Source of the DNA: Sphingomonas sp. 7/4-4
GTDB taxonomy: Bacteria > Pseudomonadota > Alphaproteobacteria > Sphingomonadales > Sphingomonadaceae
Direction of reading: 5' to 3'
Assembly: GCF_027941955.1 (NCBI RefSeq)
Contig: NZ_CP115960.1
Location: forward strand, 496,001 to 560,000
Length of the DNA: 64,000 bases
Made by a program: the position numbers and the translations under genes. Positions 17,950 to 28,754 of this stretch are shown piece after piece. The notes beneath the pieces are model-generated. The model saw nothing but the letters and a program-made list of their open reading frames with translations. It was not told the origin of the DNA and searched no databases. How positions within the stretch are numbered: position 1 is the first letter of the stretch; every line of letters starts with the position of its first letter.

Positions 17950-20346
17950 TCTCCTTGTTCTTCCCCTGATGGCAACGTCTCCTGCGCTTGCGCAGGAGCG
18001 AGCGGCCGAGGTCGCCATCGATACGTCTAGCCTCGACGGCGCCATAAAGCTCCTCAGCCGGCAGACCGGCACCAGCATCGGCTTCCGCGATCCCGGCCTC
18101 GCGGGGACGCAGGTGCGCGCGGTGCGGGGGCGATTCACTGCCTCGCAGGCGCTCGAACGCATGCTGACGGGAACGATGATCCGCGCCCGCCGCATCGCGC
18201 CGGCGACGTATCTGATCGAGCGTGTGACCCGGCAGCCGGTCGTCGCAAGCCCGCGTCGCCAGCCGCCACCGCGTCCGGCGATCGAGCAGGCGCCGCCGCC
18301 CGAGGAAATCGTCGTCACGGCGACCAAGCGGGACATTCCGATCGGCTTCTATCCGGGCGGCGTGCAGATCGTCGAAGGCTCGGAGTTGAGCGCGGCGGAG
18401 AGCCTGCGCGGGACCGAGGCGATCGAGGCGCGGATCGCCAGCGTCGCCTCGACGCATCTCGGCCCCGGCCGCAACAAGCTGTTCATTCGCGGCATCGCCG
18501 ATTCGAGCTTTGTCGGCCCGACCCAGTCGACCGTCGGCCAATATTGGGGAAACAGCCGCATCACCTATAGCGCGCCGGACCCCAATTTGCGGCTCTACGA
18601 CGTGCGCAGCGTCGAAGTGCTCGAAGGGCCGCAGGGTACGCTTTACGGCGCCGGATCGCTGGGCGGCGTCGTGCGCGTCGTGCCGCGCTCGCCCGACCTT
18701 CACACCTTCGAAGGCTCGGCATGGGGCGGGGTGCTCGGGGTCCAGCACGGCAAGCCGGGCGTCGATGGCGGCGCGATCCTCAACATCCCGATCAAGGAAG
18801 ACGTGATCGGCTTCCGCGCGCTTGCCTTCGGATCGGTCGAGGGCGGCTATATCGACGATGTCCAGCGCGGGCTCGACGACGTCAACCGCGTCCGTACCTT
18901 CGGCGGGCGCGCCGCGCTCCGCGTCGATCCGGGCGACGACTGGACGATCGACCTGAACGCAGTCGGGCAGCGCATCGACGGCGACGACAGCCAATATGCC
19001 GAACGCAATGTCGGCGAGCTCGACCGGGCGAGCGCGATCGCCCAGCCTTTCCGCAACGATTATTGGCTGGCCGATCTGGTCACGCGGAAGAACTGGGGAT
19101 CGCTCGAGCTGACCGCATCGCTGGGCTATGCCGGCCAATATGTGTTCGAGCGGTTCGAGGGGCCGATACTCACCGATCCGGACGACCCCGCCGTCGGGCC
19201 CACGGTGAGCGCGAGCGTCGCCGCTGCGGCCTACACGCAGGCCAACCGCATCTCGATGGTCACCGGAGAGGTACGCCTGGCCCGTCGTGGGGAGAATGGC
19301 ACCGGGTGGCTGATCGCCGCGAGCCTGCTGCACAATCGGGCCGAGACCAACCGCCGCATGGAGGCCTTGCCCTTCGGCACGCCGCTAACCGGCGTCAACA
19401 ACCAGGTCGAAGAGGCGACGCTCTACGGCGAAGGCACCGTCGAGCCGCTCGATCGCTTCACGCTGACATTGGGCGGCAGGCTGACGCATGCCCGGCTGTC
19501 GGGCAGCTCGGAGGATGTTGCCGAGGCGCTCGCCTTCCGCGTCGATCCCGGCGCGCGGGCCTCGCGGTCCGAAACGCGCTTCCTCCCTCGCTGGCGGCGG
19601 CCTATCGCGCGACCGACAGGTTGACGCTGTTCGGGCGTTACCAGCAGGGGTTCCGGCCCGGCGGCATCGCCGTGCGCCGCGAGTTCATCCAGCGCTTCGC
19701 CGGTGATCGGGTTTCCACGATCGAGGGCGGGGCGCGCTATCGCAGCCCCGTGCTCGATCTGTCGGTAAGCGCGTCCGCGACGCGCTGGACCGATATCCAG
19801 GCCGATCTGGTCGATGGTTTCGGCTTTCCCACCACCGCCAATGCCGGCGACGGCCGGGTCCTCTCGATCGGTATGGTCTCACGCTGGCGCCCGGTCGCGG
19901 GGCTGGAATTCGATGCGGCGCTGTATCTCAACAACAGCAAGGTCACCGAACGGGCGTTCCTGACGCTGCCGTTGGAAGATGCCGTGACGGCGGAGATCGA
20001 GCGTCTTCCGAATGTCGCCGACGCGACCGGCAGGATCGGCGTCGCCTATACGCACGCGCTGGGCGACACGCTCGAACTCACTACCAACGGCTATGCGCGC
20101 TACGTCGGCAAGTCGACGCTCGGGATCGGGCCGATCCTCGGCCGGCTGCAGGGCGATTATGTCGACACCGGCGTCGAAGTACGCGTCGGCGAGGAGCGCC
20201 GGGGCGTGAGCCTGGCGCTCACCAACCTGCTCGATGCGCGGGGCAATCGCTTTGCTTTGGGCTCGCCCTTCCTGATCCGCGATCGCGACCAGACCACGCC
20301 GCTCCGGCCCCGGAGCATCCGGCTGGGCTTCGATCTGAGCTTCTAG
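17933..20346 (+). CDS. TonB-dependent receptor with STN signalling domain (one frameshift)
   Basis: An outer-membrane transducer of about 804 residues. A signal peptide ends at ALAQE. An STN domain follows (residues about 22-100, DGAIKLLSRQTGTSIGF), then a TonB box-like EEIVVTATK, a plug with EVLEGPQGTLYGAGSLGG, and a long beta-barrel ending in the aromatic residue of LGFDLSF. The frame breaks at 19585-19587; adding one C restores the barrel. STN-bearing receptors signal through FecR, whose gene overlaps its start, so the trio is self-contained. The ligand is unknown; siderophore or other chelate uptake is usual for this architecture. Confidence 0.88.
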
Positions 20347-20350
20347 AGCC

Positions 20351-20737
20351 CTAGTCCGAACGGCATCGGGGACATCGCCCCACCATTTCCACGATCGGGC
20401 GCGTCACGCGAAACCCGGAGCGTTCGGCGGCAGTCTCGATCCTGCGAAACGGCTCCTCGCTCACCACCCGTCCAACCGCACCGCAGACGGTGCAGCTGAG
20501 GTATATTTCATTCATGGAGCGGGTGAGCACATAGCCGCGGCTCGTCAGCAGCTTGTGCACGACGCCGCGTTCGACGAGCTTGCACAAGGCACGAAACACG
20601 AGGCTGAGCGCAACGGCTTCGCCTTGTTCCCGCAGCATTCCGGTGAGCATCAGGCCAGTCAGCGGGCGATCTCCGCGCTCGAGAAGCGCGAGGATAAGTG
20701 CGTCCAGCTCGCCCGCTGCGCGCCGCTTGCTAGCCAT
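20351..20737 (-). CDS. zur: Fur family regulator, Zur-like
   Basis: A 128-residue winged-helix repressor with a C-terminal pair of zinc-binding CxxC motifs (LSCTVCGAVG and GRCPRCRSD), as in Fur/Zur proteins that need structural zinc. It starts eight bases before the end of the MerC-like gene and is the last gene after a ZnuD-like receptor and a DUF2946 gene. Zinc-responsive repression of this locus is therefore the best inference. Iron-Fur or PerR are alternatives, but those usually stand alone. The recognition helix is probably in the LVFRALCKLVERG region. Confidence 0.75.
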   Translation of the reverse strand: MASKRRAAGELDALILALLERGDRPLTGLMLTGMLREQGEAVALSLVFRALCKLVERGVVHKLLTSRGYVLTRSMNEIYLSCTVCGAVGRVVSEEPFRRIETAAERSGFRVTRPIVEMVGRCPRCRSD

Positions 20738-21134
20738 GGCGATGCGGCCAATGGCGCCTGCGCAGATTTACGATGTGCGCGCTTGCGAGGCACAGGCTTC
20801 CGCCGACCGTCATTGCCGTTTCGATGGGCGTTTCGGCGAATGCCACCGCGCCGGCCAGCATCAGCGCCAGCCCGGTGCCGCCCAGTAACAGCGTTTCGCC
20901 CCGGCCATGGCGGCGAAGGCCGGTCACCAATGCGATCGCCGATGTCGGGATCGCGAATGCCAGCATCCACAGATGGAAGCTCTCGGGTATCGCGATTGCC
21001 CGCGACAAAGCGGGCAGGGTCGCAAGGAGAAGCGGGAGGCCCGCGCAATGGATCAGGCACAGAAACGAAGCGCCGATCGCGGTTCGATCGAGCCAGGTGA
21101 TGACGGAAGCACGCGCAACCTGTTCGTGGTGCAT
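20730..21134 (-). CDS. MerC-domain membrane protein
   Basis: A 134-residue inner-membrane protein with four hydrophobic helices. Helix one carries FLCLIHCAGLP, the cysteine pair typical of MerC-domain proteins, and the C-terminus is His-rich (RRRHWPHRHG). MerC was named from mercury resistance, but stand-alone homologues are common beside Zur and zinc receptors. ATG 21134 is preferred over a TTG four codons upstream. It sits between the ZnuD-like receptor and the Zur-like regulator, which suggests metal movement across the inner membrane; direction and metal are inferred. Confidence 0.75.
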   Translation of the reverse strand: MHHEQVARASVITWLDRTAIGASFLCLIHCAGLPLLLATLPALSRAIAIPESFHLWMLAFAIPTSAIALVTGLRRHGRGETLLLGGTGLALMLAGAVAFAETPIETAMTVGGSLCLASAHIVNLRRRHWPHRHG

Positions 21135-21261
21135 GCTCTTCTCCAAACATGAGTGTCGGGCGGCGGCGCTGTCGTCGCGCCGCCTCGGACTACGGCGGCG
21201 CCAACCGCATCGCGCCTGAAGCGCGACTGCGGACCGGCACCGCCGCCCCCTTCAGCTTCGC

Positions 21262-23432
21262 CTAGAAGCCGACGCGCACCGTCGCCCGGAGGTCGCGCCC
21301 GCTGAGCGGGGCGAAGTCCTTGAGGAAGCTCGAATGCCGCCGGGCCTCCACATCGAAGATGTTGTTCGCGCTCAGCAACAGCGAGATCTTGTCGTTGCCG
21401 GAGAACGGCTTGAACCCGATCGAGGCGTTCACGAGCGTATAGTCGGCCGTAGGAGTCTCGAACGGCGCTATGCGGTTCTGCTCGAAGACATGCTCCGCCT
21501 CGGCGCGTGCGGTGACTCGATCGGACTGCGCCTCGATGCCGCCCAGCACGCGGGCCGGCGGAATGCGCGGCACCGGGCCTTCGTCGACGATCGAGGCGTG
21601 CACATAATCGCCCAGCGCATCCACGTTGATGGCGTAGCTGCCGATCTGAGCGAGCCGGAATGAGGCGTCGGCCTCGAAGCCGTAATAACGCGCGTCCGCC
21701 TGCTGATATTGGAAGCAGGGCAGATCGACTTCGCGACCGCTGGGTGCCGCGACCGCTTCACAGACCGCCGGATCGACCTGGTTTTCCGAGATGTAGTTGG
21801 AGAACCAGTTGTAATAAGCCGATGCATCGAAGTTGAAGCGGTCCTGATGGACGTGGAGCGTACCTTCGAGGCCCCAGGATTTCTCGAGCTTGAAGTCTTC
21901 GTTGCCGACCTCCCACGATTGGGTGCCGGCGTGGCCGCCGCGCGCGAAGAGCTCCTCGCCCGACGGCGCGCGTTCGGTGCGTGAGGCGTTGAGCCCGATC
22001 CGCACGCCGTCCGCCAGTTCGTAGGAGAGCCCGGCCGAACCGGAGACCGCATTGAAATGCCGCGTGCCGGAGAAGAAGCGCGTGTCGCCGAGGAGCGGCG
22101 TTGCCGCAAGGTCGGTGGATTCATAGCGCAGGCCGCCCTCGGCCCGAAGCGCGCCGAACTCCAGCTGCTGCAGCGTGAACACGCCCAGCTGGCTGGTGCG
22201 GTTTTTGGGTAGGAAGGCCTCGTCGCCTACCACGTTGAAATCGCGGTGGAAATATTGAACGCCCGAAGCGCCGCTCCAATCGCCGCGCTTCGCCTGGACC
22301 AGTTCGAGGCGGCTCTCGATGCCCTTGTTGTAGAAGGCAGTGCCGATCTCGCCGTCTTCCTCGAGCTCGAAGTGGCGATAATTGGCATAGCCCGCACGGA
22401 CGCGGATCTTGTCGAGGAAGCCGCCGCCGGTTTCGACTTCGCCGCGCAGGTCCACCCGATTCTGGATGACGCTCAGCCGCGGCGCTTCCTGCTCCTGTCC
22501 GGACTCGGTCGCGTAGCGGATGGGCACGCCGTACAGGCTGTCATAATGGCTGTACGAGATGCCGAGATTGCCCGTGTCGGTGATCAGCGCCGCGCCGACG
22601 CCCGCGGTCCAGGTTCGCGCCGCGGTGTTGGGAAGCGTGCCCTTGAGCGCGGCTGAGGCTGCGAAATCCGGATCGTCGGGCGTGGTGGGTCCGGCTGCTG
22701 CCGCCAGCGCTGCGGCCCGCGCACTCGGCGACAGGACATAGCCGCCGATATCGAGGTCGTCGCTCTTGAGATACGAGCCGTCGGCGTGGAGCACGATCTT
22801 GCCGAGCCCGACATCGCCGGCTGCGCCGACCGAGCGCTCGTTCGCGGCCGAGCCGTAGCTGCCGATCGCGTTGACGCGATAACCGTTCTCGGGAACCGCG
22901 CGCGGGATACGGCTGTCGATCACGTTGACTACGCCGCCGACCGCCGAAGAACCGTAGAGCAATGCCGACGGGCCGCGAACGATCTCGACGCGATCGGCAA
23001 GCAGCGGATCGATGATCACCGCGTGATCGACCGAGGTGTTCGACACGTCGATCGAGCCGATCCCGTCGGTGAGCACACGGATGCGCTCGCCCTGGAAGCC
23101 GCGCAGGATCGGGCGCGACGCACTGGGGCCGAAGGAAGTCGCCGAGACGCCGGGCTGCCGCGCCAGCGTCTCGCCGATGCTCGGCCGCAGATCGCGCGTG
23201 AGTTCCTCGCCCGAGACGACCGAGGTGCCCGCGAGCACGTCGCGCTCGCTGGTGGGCAGGATGCCGGTGACGACGATCTCGTCGCCCTTGCTCACCCCTT
23301 GTCCTGCCCGTCGGGCGCGGCATCGGCGGGGGTCGCCGGCGAGGCGGGGGAATTGTCGGGATTGGGGGTCCGCGCGGCGGCGGGAAGGGCAAGCGCTAGC
23401 GAGGCTGCGCTCAGCAGAAACAGATGACGCAT
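21262..23432 (-). CDS. TonB-dependent receptor, ZnuD-like (one frameshift)
   Basis: An outer-membrane receptor of about 723 residues after repair. The signal peptide at ATG 23432 (MRHLFLLSAASLALALPAAA) and the body (DEIVVTGILPTSERDVLAG, plug motif VEIVRGPSALLYGSSAVGG) are in different frames; one added base in the run 23297-23300 joins them. There is no STN domain. Plug and barrel style resemble ZnuD zinc receptors, and a disulfide-like loop lies between two cysteines (PAVCEAV and LPCFQYQ). The operon context (DUF2946, MerC, Zur) supports zinc uptake. It ends with the expected terminal Phe. Confidence 0.8.
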
Positions 23433-23522
23433 TTGTTCAACTCCAGGAACCTTGTCAGTTTTTTTCGAAAGGAGCCGCATGCGGGCACGCGCAAAGCGAT
23501 GCGCGCAGCCGTCAGGGCGGTC

Positions 23523-23894
23523 CTAGGCCTGGATTGGGTGTGGCGGCGCGCGGCTCTGCCAGAGATGCGACCGGCTCGCGCGTTGAAACCGGAGCGGACG
23601 GAGTGCCGTGGTGAAGAAGGCGACCGTGGTGGGTATTGCGATAGTGACAGGCGTCGGCAACAGCGCCGGACCTACGCTCGCTACCTCGAGGCAGATCGGA
23701 CAGGTTTTGGGTGAATCGGGGGCAGGTTCATCGCGTCCGGGCTTGTTCGCAAGGCTGCGTTCGGACTGCGAGGCGTCGAGCCCGACCGAACGGTGCTGAT
23801 GCGCCTGCGTGAGGACGCTCTGCCAGAGAAGCGCGAGCAGCAATGCGCAAAGCACGACGAGCCGTTTAGCCGGGCGGGGGCCGCCTGCGCGCAT
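23523..23894 (-). CDS. DUF2946-like small protein
   Basis: A 123-residue protein starting at ATG 23894. One hydrophobic segment (VVLCALLLALLW) acts as signal anchor or signal peptide, then a His-containing stretch (AHQHRSVG), a CPIC metal-binding-like motif near residue 75 and a second hydrophobic stretch. This is the pattern of DUF2946 proteins, which often sit near metal receptors. It is the first gene of the leftward DUF2946-receptor-MerC-Zur cluster. A longer frame extends upstream but looks non-coding. Function unknown; periplasmic or membrane metal handling is a guess from His/Cys content and location. Confidence 0.6.
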   Translation of the reverse strand: MRAGGPRPAKRLVVLCALLLALLWQSVLTQAHQHRSVGLDASQSERSLANKPGRDEPAPDSPKTCPICLEVASVGPALLPTPVTIAIPTTVAFFTTALRPLRFQRASRSHLWQSRAPPHPIQA

Positions 23895-24000
23895 GTCCCT
23901 TGGCAGCCGACCTGCGGCCGCATGAGCCTTGGCGGTTCGGTTGAGGGAAGGGATGCGGATCAAACGAAACCGGCCTCGGCTTGGGTGCAGTGCGGCGCAG

Positions 24001-24024
24001 TTGATATGTTGTACTGTCTCATCA
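24001..24024. promoter_or_regulatory. AT-rich imperfect dyad, candidate metal-regulator operator
   Basis: A locally AT-rich stretch (TTGATATGTTGTACTG onward) in very GC-rich surroundings, with ends that read TGAT in both directions. It lies about 110 bases upstream of the DUF2946 gene, where a Zur or Fur box and promoter would be expected. The symmetry is weak, so this is only a candidate. Confidence 0.25.
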
Positions 24025-24190
24025 TGCAAGACAAAATCCGGCCCAGATCCCCTTTGAGAAACGCCGCGGCGCAGCAATCCGAAGGTTCACCGCTCATTGA
24101 ACAGAGCCATGAGTCCTGCATCGCACCGACGGTCCGCGGATCGTGCTCGATTCCGAACTGCGCGGCGCGCTTGCCGGAGGGCAGGAAGAC

Positions 24191-24319
24191 ATGCCGGTCA
24201 CCCCGCGCGCGGCGGCGGCGTTTCTGGCGCACGCGCTGGTGACGCAGGGCGAGGGGACGCTGCTGAGCCCGCCGGATTCCGAGGTACTGCTGTTCGGGGT
24301 GAACATCCGGGTGGGTTGA
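24191..24319 (+). CDS. small ORF of unknown function
   Basis: A 42-codon frame starting at ATG 24191 with GGAGG and AGGA upstream, ending NIRVG before TGA. The in-frame sequence continues coherently upstream to about 24112 (PRIVLDSELRGALAGG, GC-rich third positions), so the true protein may be about 68 residues with a start lost to a frame error near the ATG at 24109. I do not recognise the family. It lies alone between the DUF2946 gene and the serine hydrolase. Apart from this ORF and the AT-rich site, the stretch 23895-24402 holds nothing I can name. Confidence 0.4.
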   Translation: MPVTPRAAAAFLAHALVTQGEGTLLSPPDSEVLLFGVNIRVG

Positions 24320-24402
24320 AAAGCCCCGTCTGTTTCAATTGAATAACACGCTTTGTTCGCGCATCGTCCGGCTTCGGTTCGAATGTGACTGGAAAGGCGC
24401 TT

Positions 24403-25493
24403 ATGAAACGGCTTGTCTCCATTCTGCTTGCCGGGTTCGTGGTGTGCGCTGGCCCGGTTGCCTCGGCCCAATCCTATCACGACATCGCGGATGGATTTGT
24501 CGAGACCGACGGCTTCAACGGGGTCGTGCTGGTCGGCCAAGGGGCCACGGTGGAGGCAGTCGAGGCCTTTGGTACGGCCCGTGCCGCATGGGGCGTACCG
24601 ATGACGACGAATACCCGGTTCGAACTGGGATCGATGTCGAAGTGGTTCGCGGCGATCGTCGTGCTGAAGCTGGTCGATCAGGGCAAGCTGGACCTCGACG
24701 CACCAATCAGCCGCTATCTGCCGGATTACCGCGCGGACACGGGAGCCAGGCTCACCCTGCGGCACCTGATGAGCCATTCGAGCGGACTCCCCAACGACGT
24801 CCTCAAGGCGCGGCAAGCCGATCCTTCTAGCCGTGGCGTCGAGCTAAGCCAGGTGGAGGCGGTGCGGCGCTATGCCAGCGGCACTCTTACCTTTGAGCCG
24901 GGCACGGCCTGGGACTATTCGCATTCGAACTGGCTGGTGGTGAAGGCGGTGGTCGAGCGCGTGTCGGGCAAGGGTTATGCGACATTGGTCGACCAGTTCC
25001 TCGTCAAGCCGCTGAAGCTCAAGGATACCGGAATTTTCCACGGCGATTCTAGCCAGGTGAAGAGCATGGCCGCGGGTTACGCAGCGCTGGCGCCCGAACC
25101 GAAGCCGAAGCCCAACCCCATGCCCGACTTCATGGCGATGGCCGGAGGCTTTTATGCAAGCGCACCCGATCTGCTCAAGCTGATGGACAAGGTGCTCGAC
25201 GGGCATGTGCTGAGCCCGCGTCGCGGCGAGCATTGACGACTGTTCTGATGCCGGATCAGCATTATGCACTGGGCGGTCGGGTGCGGATCGAGAAGATCGG
25301 CGGCGCGGATCGCGAGACCGTGTGGGAGGACGGCTCCAATGGTGGCTTTCGTATGCTGGCACGGCGCGCGCTGGCGGACGGTCACACGGTGATCGTCCTG
25401 AGCAATGCGAGCTACGACTATATGCGGCTTGGCGATCTCGGTACGCAATTGCTCGACAGGAGCTATATGCGCCATGGGGATGTCGTAAACTAA
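24403..25493 (+). CDS. serine hydrolase, class C beta-lactamase/AmpH-like (one frameshift)
   Basis: An exported hydrolase of 363 residues once repaired. The signal peptide (MKRLVSILLAGFVVCAG) ends near ASAQ. The nucleophile motif SxxK is GSMSKWF, and the second active-site motif YxN appears as DYSHSNW. The fold is Beta-lactamase (Pfam) as in class C enzymes, esterases and D-aminopeptidases. The C-terminal 85 residues are in a different frame after 25215-25220; one added base restores HYALGG and the rest. Such stand-alone proteins are more often peptidoglycan or peptide/ester hydrolases than resistance enzymes, so I make no resistance claim. Confidence 0.8.
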
Positions 25494-25549
25494 CCCCGCC
25501 TTAACCACCCTTGGCCCACAACGGCCCCGCAAATTTGCTCCGGGGCCCC

Positions 25550-27864
25550 ATGGACGACCTGATTCAGGAATTCATCGCCGAGACGCGCGAGACGCTCGAG
25601 GCGCTTTCGGGCGAGATCGTCGCCTGGGAGGCGCATCCCGAGGATCGCGCGCGGCTGGATGCGATCTTCCGCTTCGTGCACACCGTCAAGGGGAGCTGCG
25701 GCTTCCTCGATCTGCCGCGGCTAGGGCGGCTGAGCCACGCCGCCGAGGATGTGCTCGCGCAGGTCCGCGAGGGCGTGCGCACGCCGGACCGCTTGCTGGT
25801 CAACGCAGTGCTCGCCGTGGTCGACCGGATCGGCGAGCTGGTCGAGGCGATCGATTCGGGGACGAGCCTGCCCGATCAGGGCGACGAGCTGTTGATCGCC
25901 GCGCTGGCCGAAGGCGCCGCGGAGATCGTACAGTCGAGCACGCCCGGGCTGCACCGCACCGCGGCACGCAGCGTGCGGCTCAACGTCGACCTGCTCGACC
26001 GGATGATGTCGGGCATGTCGGACATGGTGCTGGCGCGCAACGAACTGGCGCGGCGGCTGCGCGGCGGCGACATCGATCCGACGATCGAGGCGGCGCTCGA
26101 GCGGCTTTCGCTCACAGTCTGTGAGATGCGCGACACGGTGACGCGCACGCGCATGCAGAAGATCGATGCTTTGTTCTCGGCATTGCCGCGAATGGTACGC
26201 GATACCGCGGCCGGGCTGGGCAAGTCGGTGTCGCTGCATATCGAGGGGTCGGACGTCGAGCTCGACCGCGAGATGATCGAGATGATGCGCGACCCTTGGT
26301 CCACATCATCCGCAATTCGATCGATCACGGCATCGAGGCGCCGGTGGAGCGCCGTGCCCTCGGCAAGCGCGAGAATGGCCGGCTGGTCGTCTCTGCGCGT
26401 CAGTCGGGCAATCAGATCATCATCGAGATCACCGATGACGGCCGCGGAATCGACACCGAGAAGCTGATCCGCAAGCTCGTGGCGAACGGTCGCGACGAAG
26501 CGAGGCTGCGCGCGCTTTCGAGCGGGCGAAGCTCGAACTGGTGTTCGAGGCCGGCCTGTCGAGCAAGGACGAGGTCAGCGAAGTTTCGGGCCGCGGCGTG
26601 GGAATGGACATCGTCCGCGCCTCGATCGAGCAGATCGGCGGCCGGGTCGATCTCGACAGCGCGCCGGGCAAGGGCTGCGCCTCGCGATCCATGTGCCGCT
26701 GACGCTGTCGATCATCTCGGCGATCGTGGTGGGCGTGGGCGACCAGCGCTTCGCGATCTCGCGCCAGGCGATCGAGGAAATCGTCACCGAGCGCAGCGAG
26801 GCAATCCGCCTCGACGTGCTGGGCGGGACGCCGATCGCCACCGTGCGCGACCGGCGCATGCCGCTGGTCGCTCTCGCGCAGCTGCTGGGCGTCGCGCGGC
26901 AGGACAATGCCGACGGGCAGATGCTCGTGATCGTCAGCGTCGGCGAGGGGAGCTATGCGCTCGCGGTCGATACCGTGCTCGACAATGAGGAACTGGTGAT
27001 CAAGCCGGCATCGCCCGCGGTGATGTCCACCGGAGTTTATGCCGGTCAGACCCTGCCCGACAGCGGGCTGCCGATGCTGATGCTCGATTGCGCTGGCATG
27101 GCGAACCGCGCCGGGCTCGATTTCAGCCGCGACGCGGAGCACGATTTCGAAGAGGAAGAGGTCGCTCCGGAAACGCTCGGCATCCCGGCATTGCTGTTCT
27201 GCGACCTCGACGGCGTGCGCCGCGCAGTGCCGCTGGCGGCAGTGGACCGGGTCGAGCAGGTCGACGGCGCGAGCGTGCGCTTCGCCGCGGGCCGTTTCCG
27301 CGTGACGATCGACGACCGTATCCTGCCGCTCGCCTCGCAAGGCGAGATCGAGGGCCGTGCGCGGCTCAACGTGCTGCGCCTGAAGGACGGCGCGAACGAA
27401 GTCAGCTATGCGATCGAGGAAGCCCTCGACATCATCCGCCTGCCCGAGGAACTGGTGCCGGCGCGCGAGCCCGGGCCGATCGCCGCAGTGGCGCTGATCG
27501 ACGGCGAGCAGGTGGAATTGCTCGATATCCTGTGGGTGTTCGACGAACATGCCGACCGCGACAGCGAAATCGACGCGCCGCTCTGCCTGATCGCCGGCGA
27601 CAAGGACGGCTGGATGGCCTCGTTCGTGCGGCCGTTGCTCGAGACCGCGGGCTACCGCGTCGTCGCGCAACTCGCCAAGGGCGAGACCCCGGCGGTGGTG
27701 CTCTCGACCGAGGAAACCCCGCCGAGCTGGCCGGCAAGGCGCCGGTGGTGCGGCTGCGCAGCCGCCGTGCCGCTTCGGGCGCCGGCGACGACAGCGTCTA
27801 TCGCTATGACCGCGCGGGACTGCTTTCCGCGCTCGAGGCCCGCGTGGCCGGGAAGGGCCGCTGA
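25550..27864 (+). CDS. cheA: chemotaxis histidine kinase CheA with C-terminal extension (four frameshifts)
   Basis: A histidine kinase of about 772 residues. Domains in order: Hpt with phosphorylatable His44 (FVHTVKGSCGF); a short linker with no obvious CheY-binding P2; dimerisation helices (SVRLNVDLLDRMMSGMSDMV); ATPase with HIIRNSIDHGIE, DDGRGID and SGRGVGMDIV; a CheW-like domain; a second P5-like part; and about 110 residues resembling a degenerate receiver (CLIAGDKDGWMASFV). The frame changes at 26293-26295, 26518-26520, 26672-26674 and 27717-27721; one added base at each restores continuity. The stop overlaps the cheW start. It phosphorylates the CheY and CheB encoded just downstream. 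Confidence 0.88.
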
Positions 27865-28292
27865 TGACTCACCTCTATCTCATCGCGCAAGTGGCCGGGC
27901 GCGCCGTGGCGATCGATTCCGACCAGGTCGAATCGGTGGTCGATATCGGCGAAGTCACGCAAGTGCCGCTGGCGTCGCAGCATATCCGCGGGCTCGCGGC
28001 CTTGCGCAGCCGGGTGGTGACCGTGGTCGACACGCACACCGCATTGGGGCTCGACAGCGCCAGCCAGGCGAAGCGTGCCGTGATCACCCTTGTCGAGGGA
28101 CATCATTACGCCTTGCTGGTCGATGCGCTCGACGACGTCGCGCCGTTCGAACTGCTGCCGCTGGCCGGGGGCGTCGCGCTGGATACCGCGTGGCAGCGCG
28201 CCGGCCGCGGGATCGTCGAACGCGACGGCGAGCCGATCCTGGCGATCGATCTCGCATCGCTCGTGCCCGGCTATTCCGGGGCGCTCAATTGA
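27864..28292 (+). CDS. cheW: CheW-like coupling protein
   Basis: A 142-residue single CheW domain: LYLIAQVAGRAVAIDSDQVESVV at the start is the first beta strand pair, with IRGLAALRSRVVTVVD in the middle. It couples receptor and CheA. It begins on the last base of cheA, so the two are translationally linked. No methyl-accepting receptor gene is in the window, so the input must come from elsewhere in the genome. Confidence 0.88.
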   Translation: MTHLYLIAQVAGRAVAIDSDQVESVVDIGEVTQVPLASQHIRGLAALRSRVVTVVDTHTALGLDSASQAKRAVITLVEGHHYALLVDALDDVAPFELLPLAGGVALDTAWQRAGRGIVERDGEPILAIDLASLVPGYSGALN

Positions 28293-28372
28293 TTTTGTCC
28301 GATTAACGCGACGCTTACATCTGTGCCGCACTATGATGGAACAGACGCCTGGCTATCGGGGAACAGGGTAAC

Positions 28373-28738
28373 ATGAAGACTTGTCTCGTCGTCGACGACT
28401 CCAAGGTGATCCGCAAGGTCGCGCGGCACATCCTCGAGACGCTCGATTTTGAAGTCCGCGAAGCCGGTGACGGCCGCGAGGCGCTCGATTCCTGCCTGGC
28501 GACGCCGCCGGACGTGATCCTGCTCGACTGGAACATGCCGGTGATGAGCGGGATGGATTTCCTGCGCGCGCTCAAGGATTCCGGTCTTCCCCAGCGCCCC
28601 AAGGTGGTGTTCTGCACCACCGAGAACGGCATGGCCTATATCCGCGCGGCGATCGAAGCCGGGGCGGACGAATATGTCATGAAGCCGTTCGATCGCGAGA
28701 CGCTGGAGAGCAAGCTGCAGATCGTCGGCGTCGCCTGA
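28373..28738 (+). CDS. cheY: CheY-like single-domain response regulator
   Basis: A 121-residue receiver. The acidic pocket is VVDDS (D8, D9), the phosphoacceptor is D52 in LLDWNMP, the switch residues are T82/T83 and the conserved lysine is K104 in VMKPF. No output domain is attached. It lies 80 bases after cheW and 16 before cheB. It may act on a flagellar motor or on another process such as development, as not all sphingomonad che clusters serve swimming. Confidence 0.9.
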   Translation: MKTCLVVDDSKVIRKVARHILETLDFEVREAGDGREALDSCLATPPDVILLDWNMPVMSGMDFLRALKDSGLPQRPKVVFCTTENGMAYIRAAIEAGADEYVMKPFDRETLESKLQIVGVA

Positions 28739-28754
28739 TCGCGGGAAACCGGGG

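Noticed and set aside
20730..21134. MerC-like gene considered as a mercury resistance marker
   Set aside because: No merA, merR, merT or merP is present, and the gene lies in a Zur/ZnuD-type cluster.
24403..25493. Serine hydrolase considered as a beta-lactamase resistance gene
   Set aside because: Only the general SxxK and YxN motifs are visible, which are shared with peptidases and esterases; there is no ampR-like neighbour.
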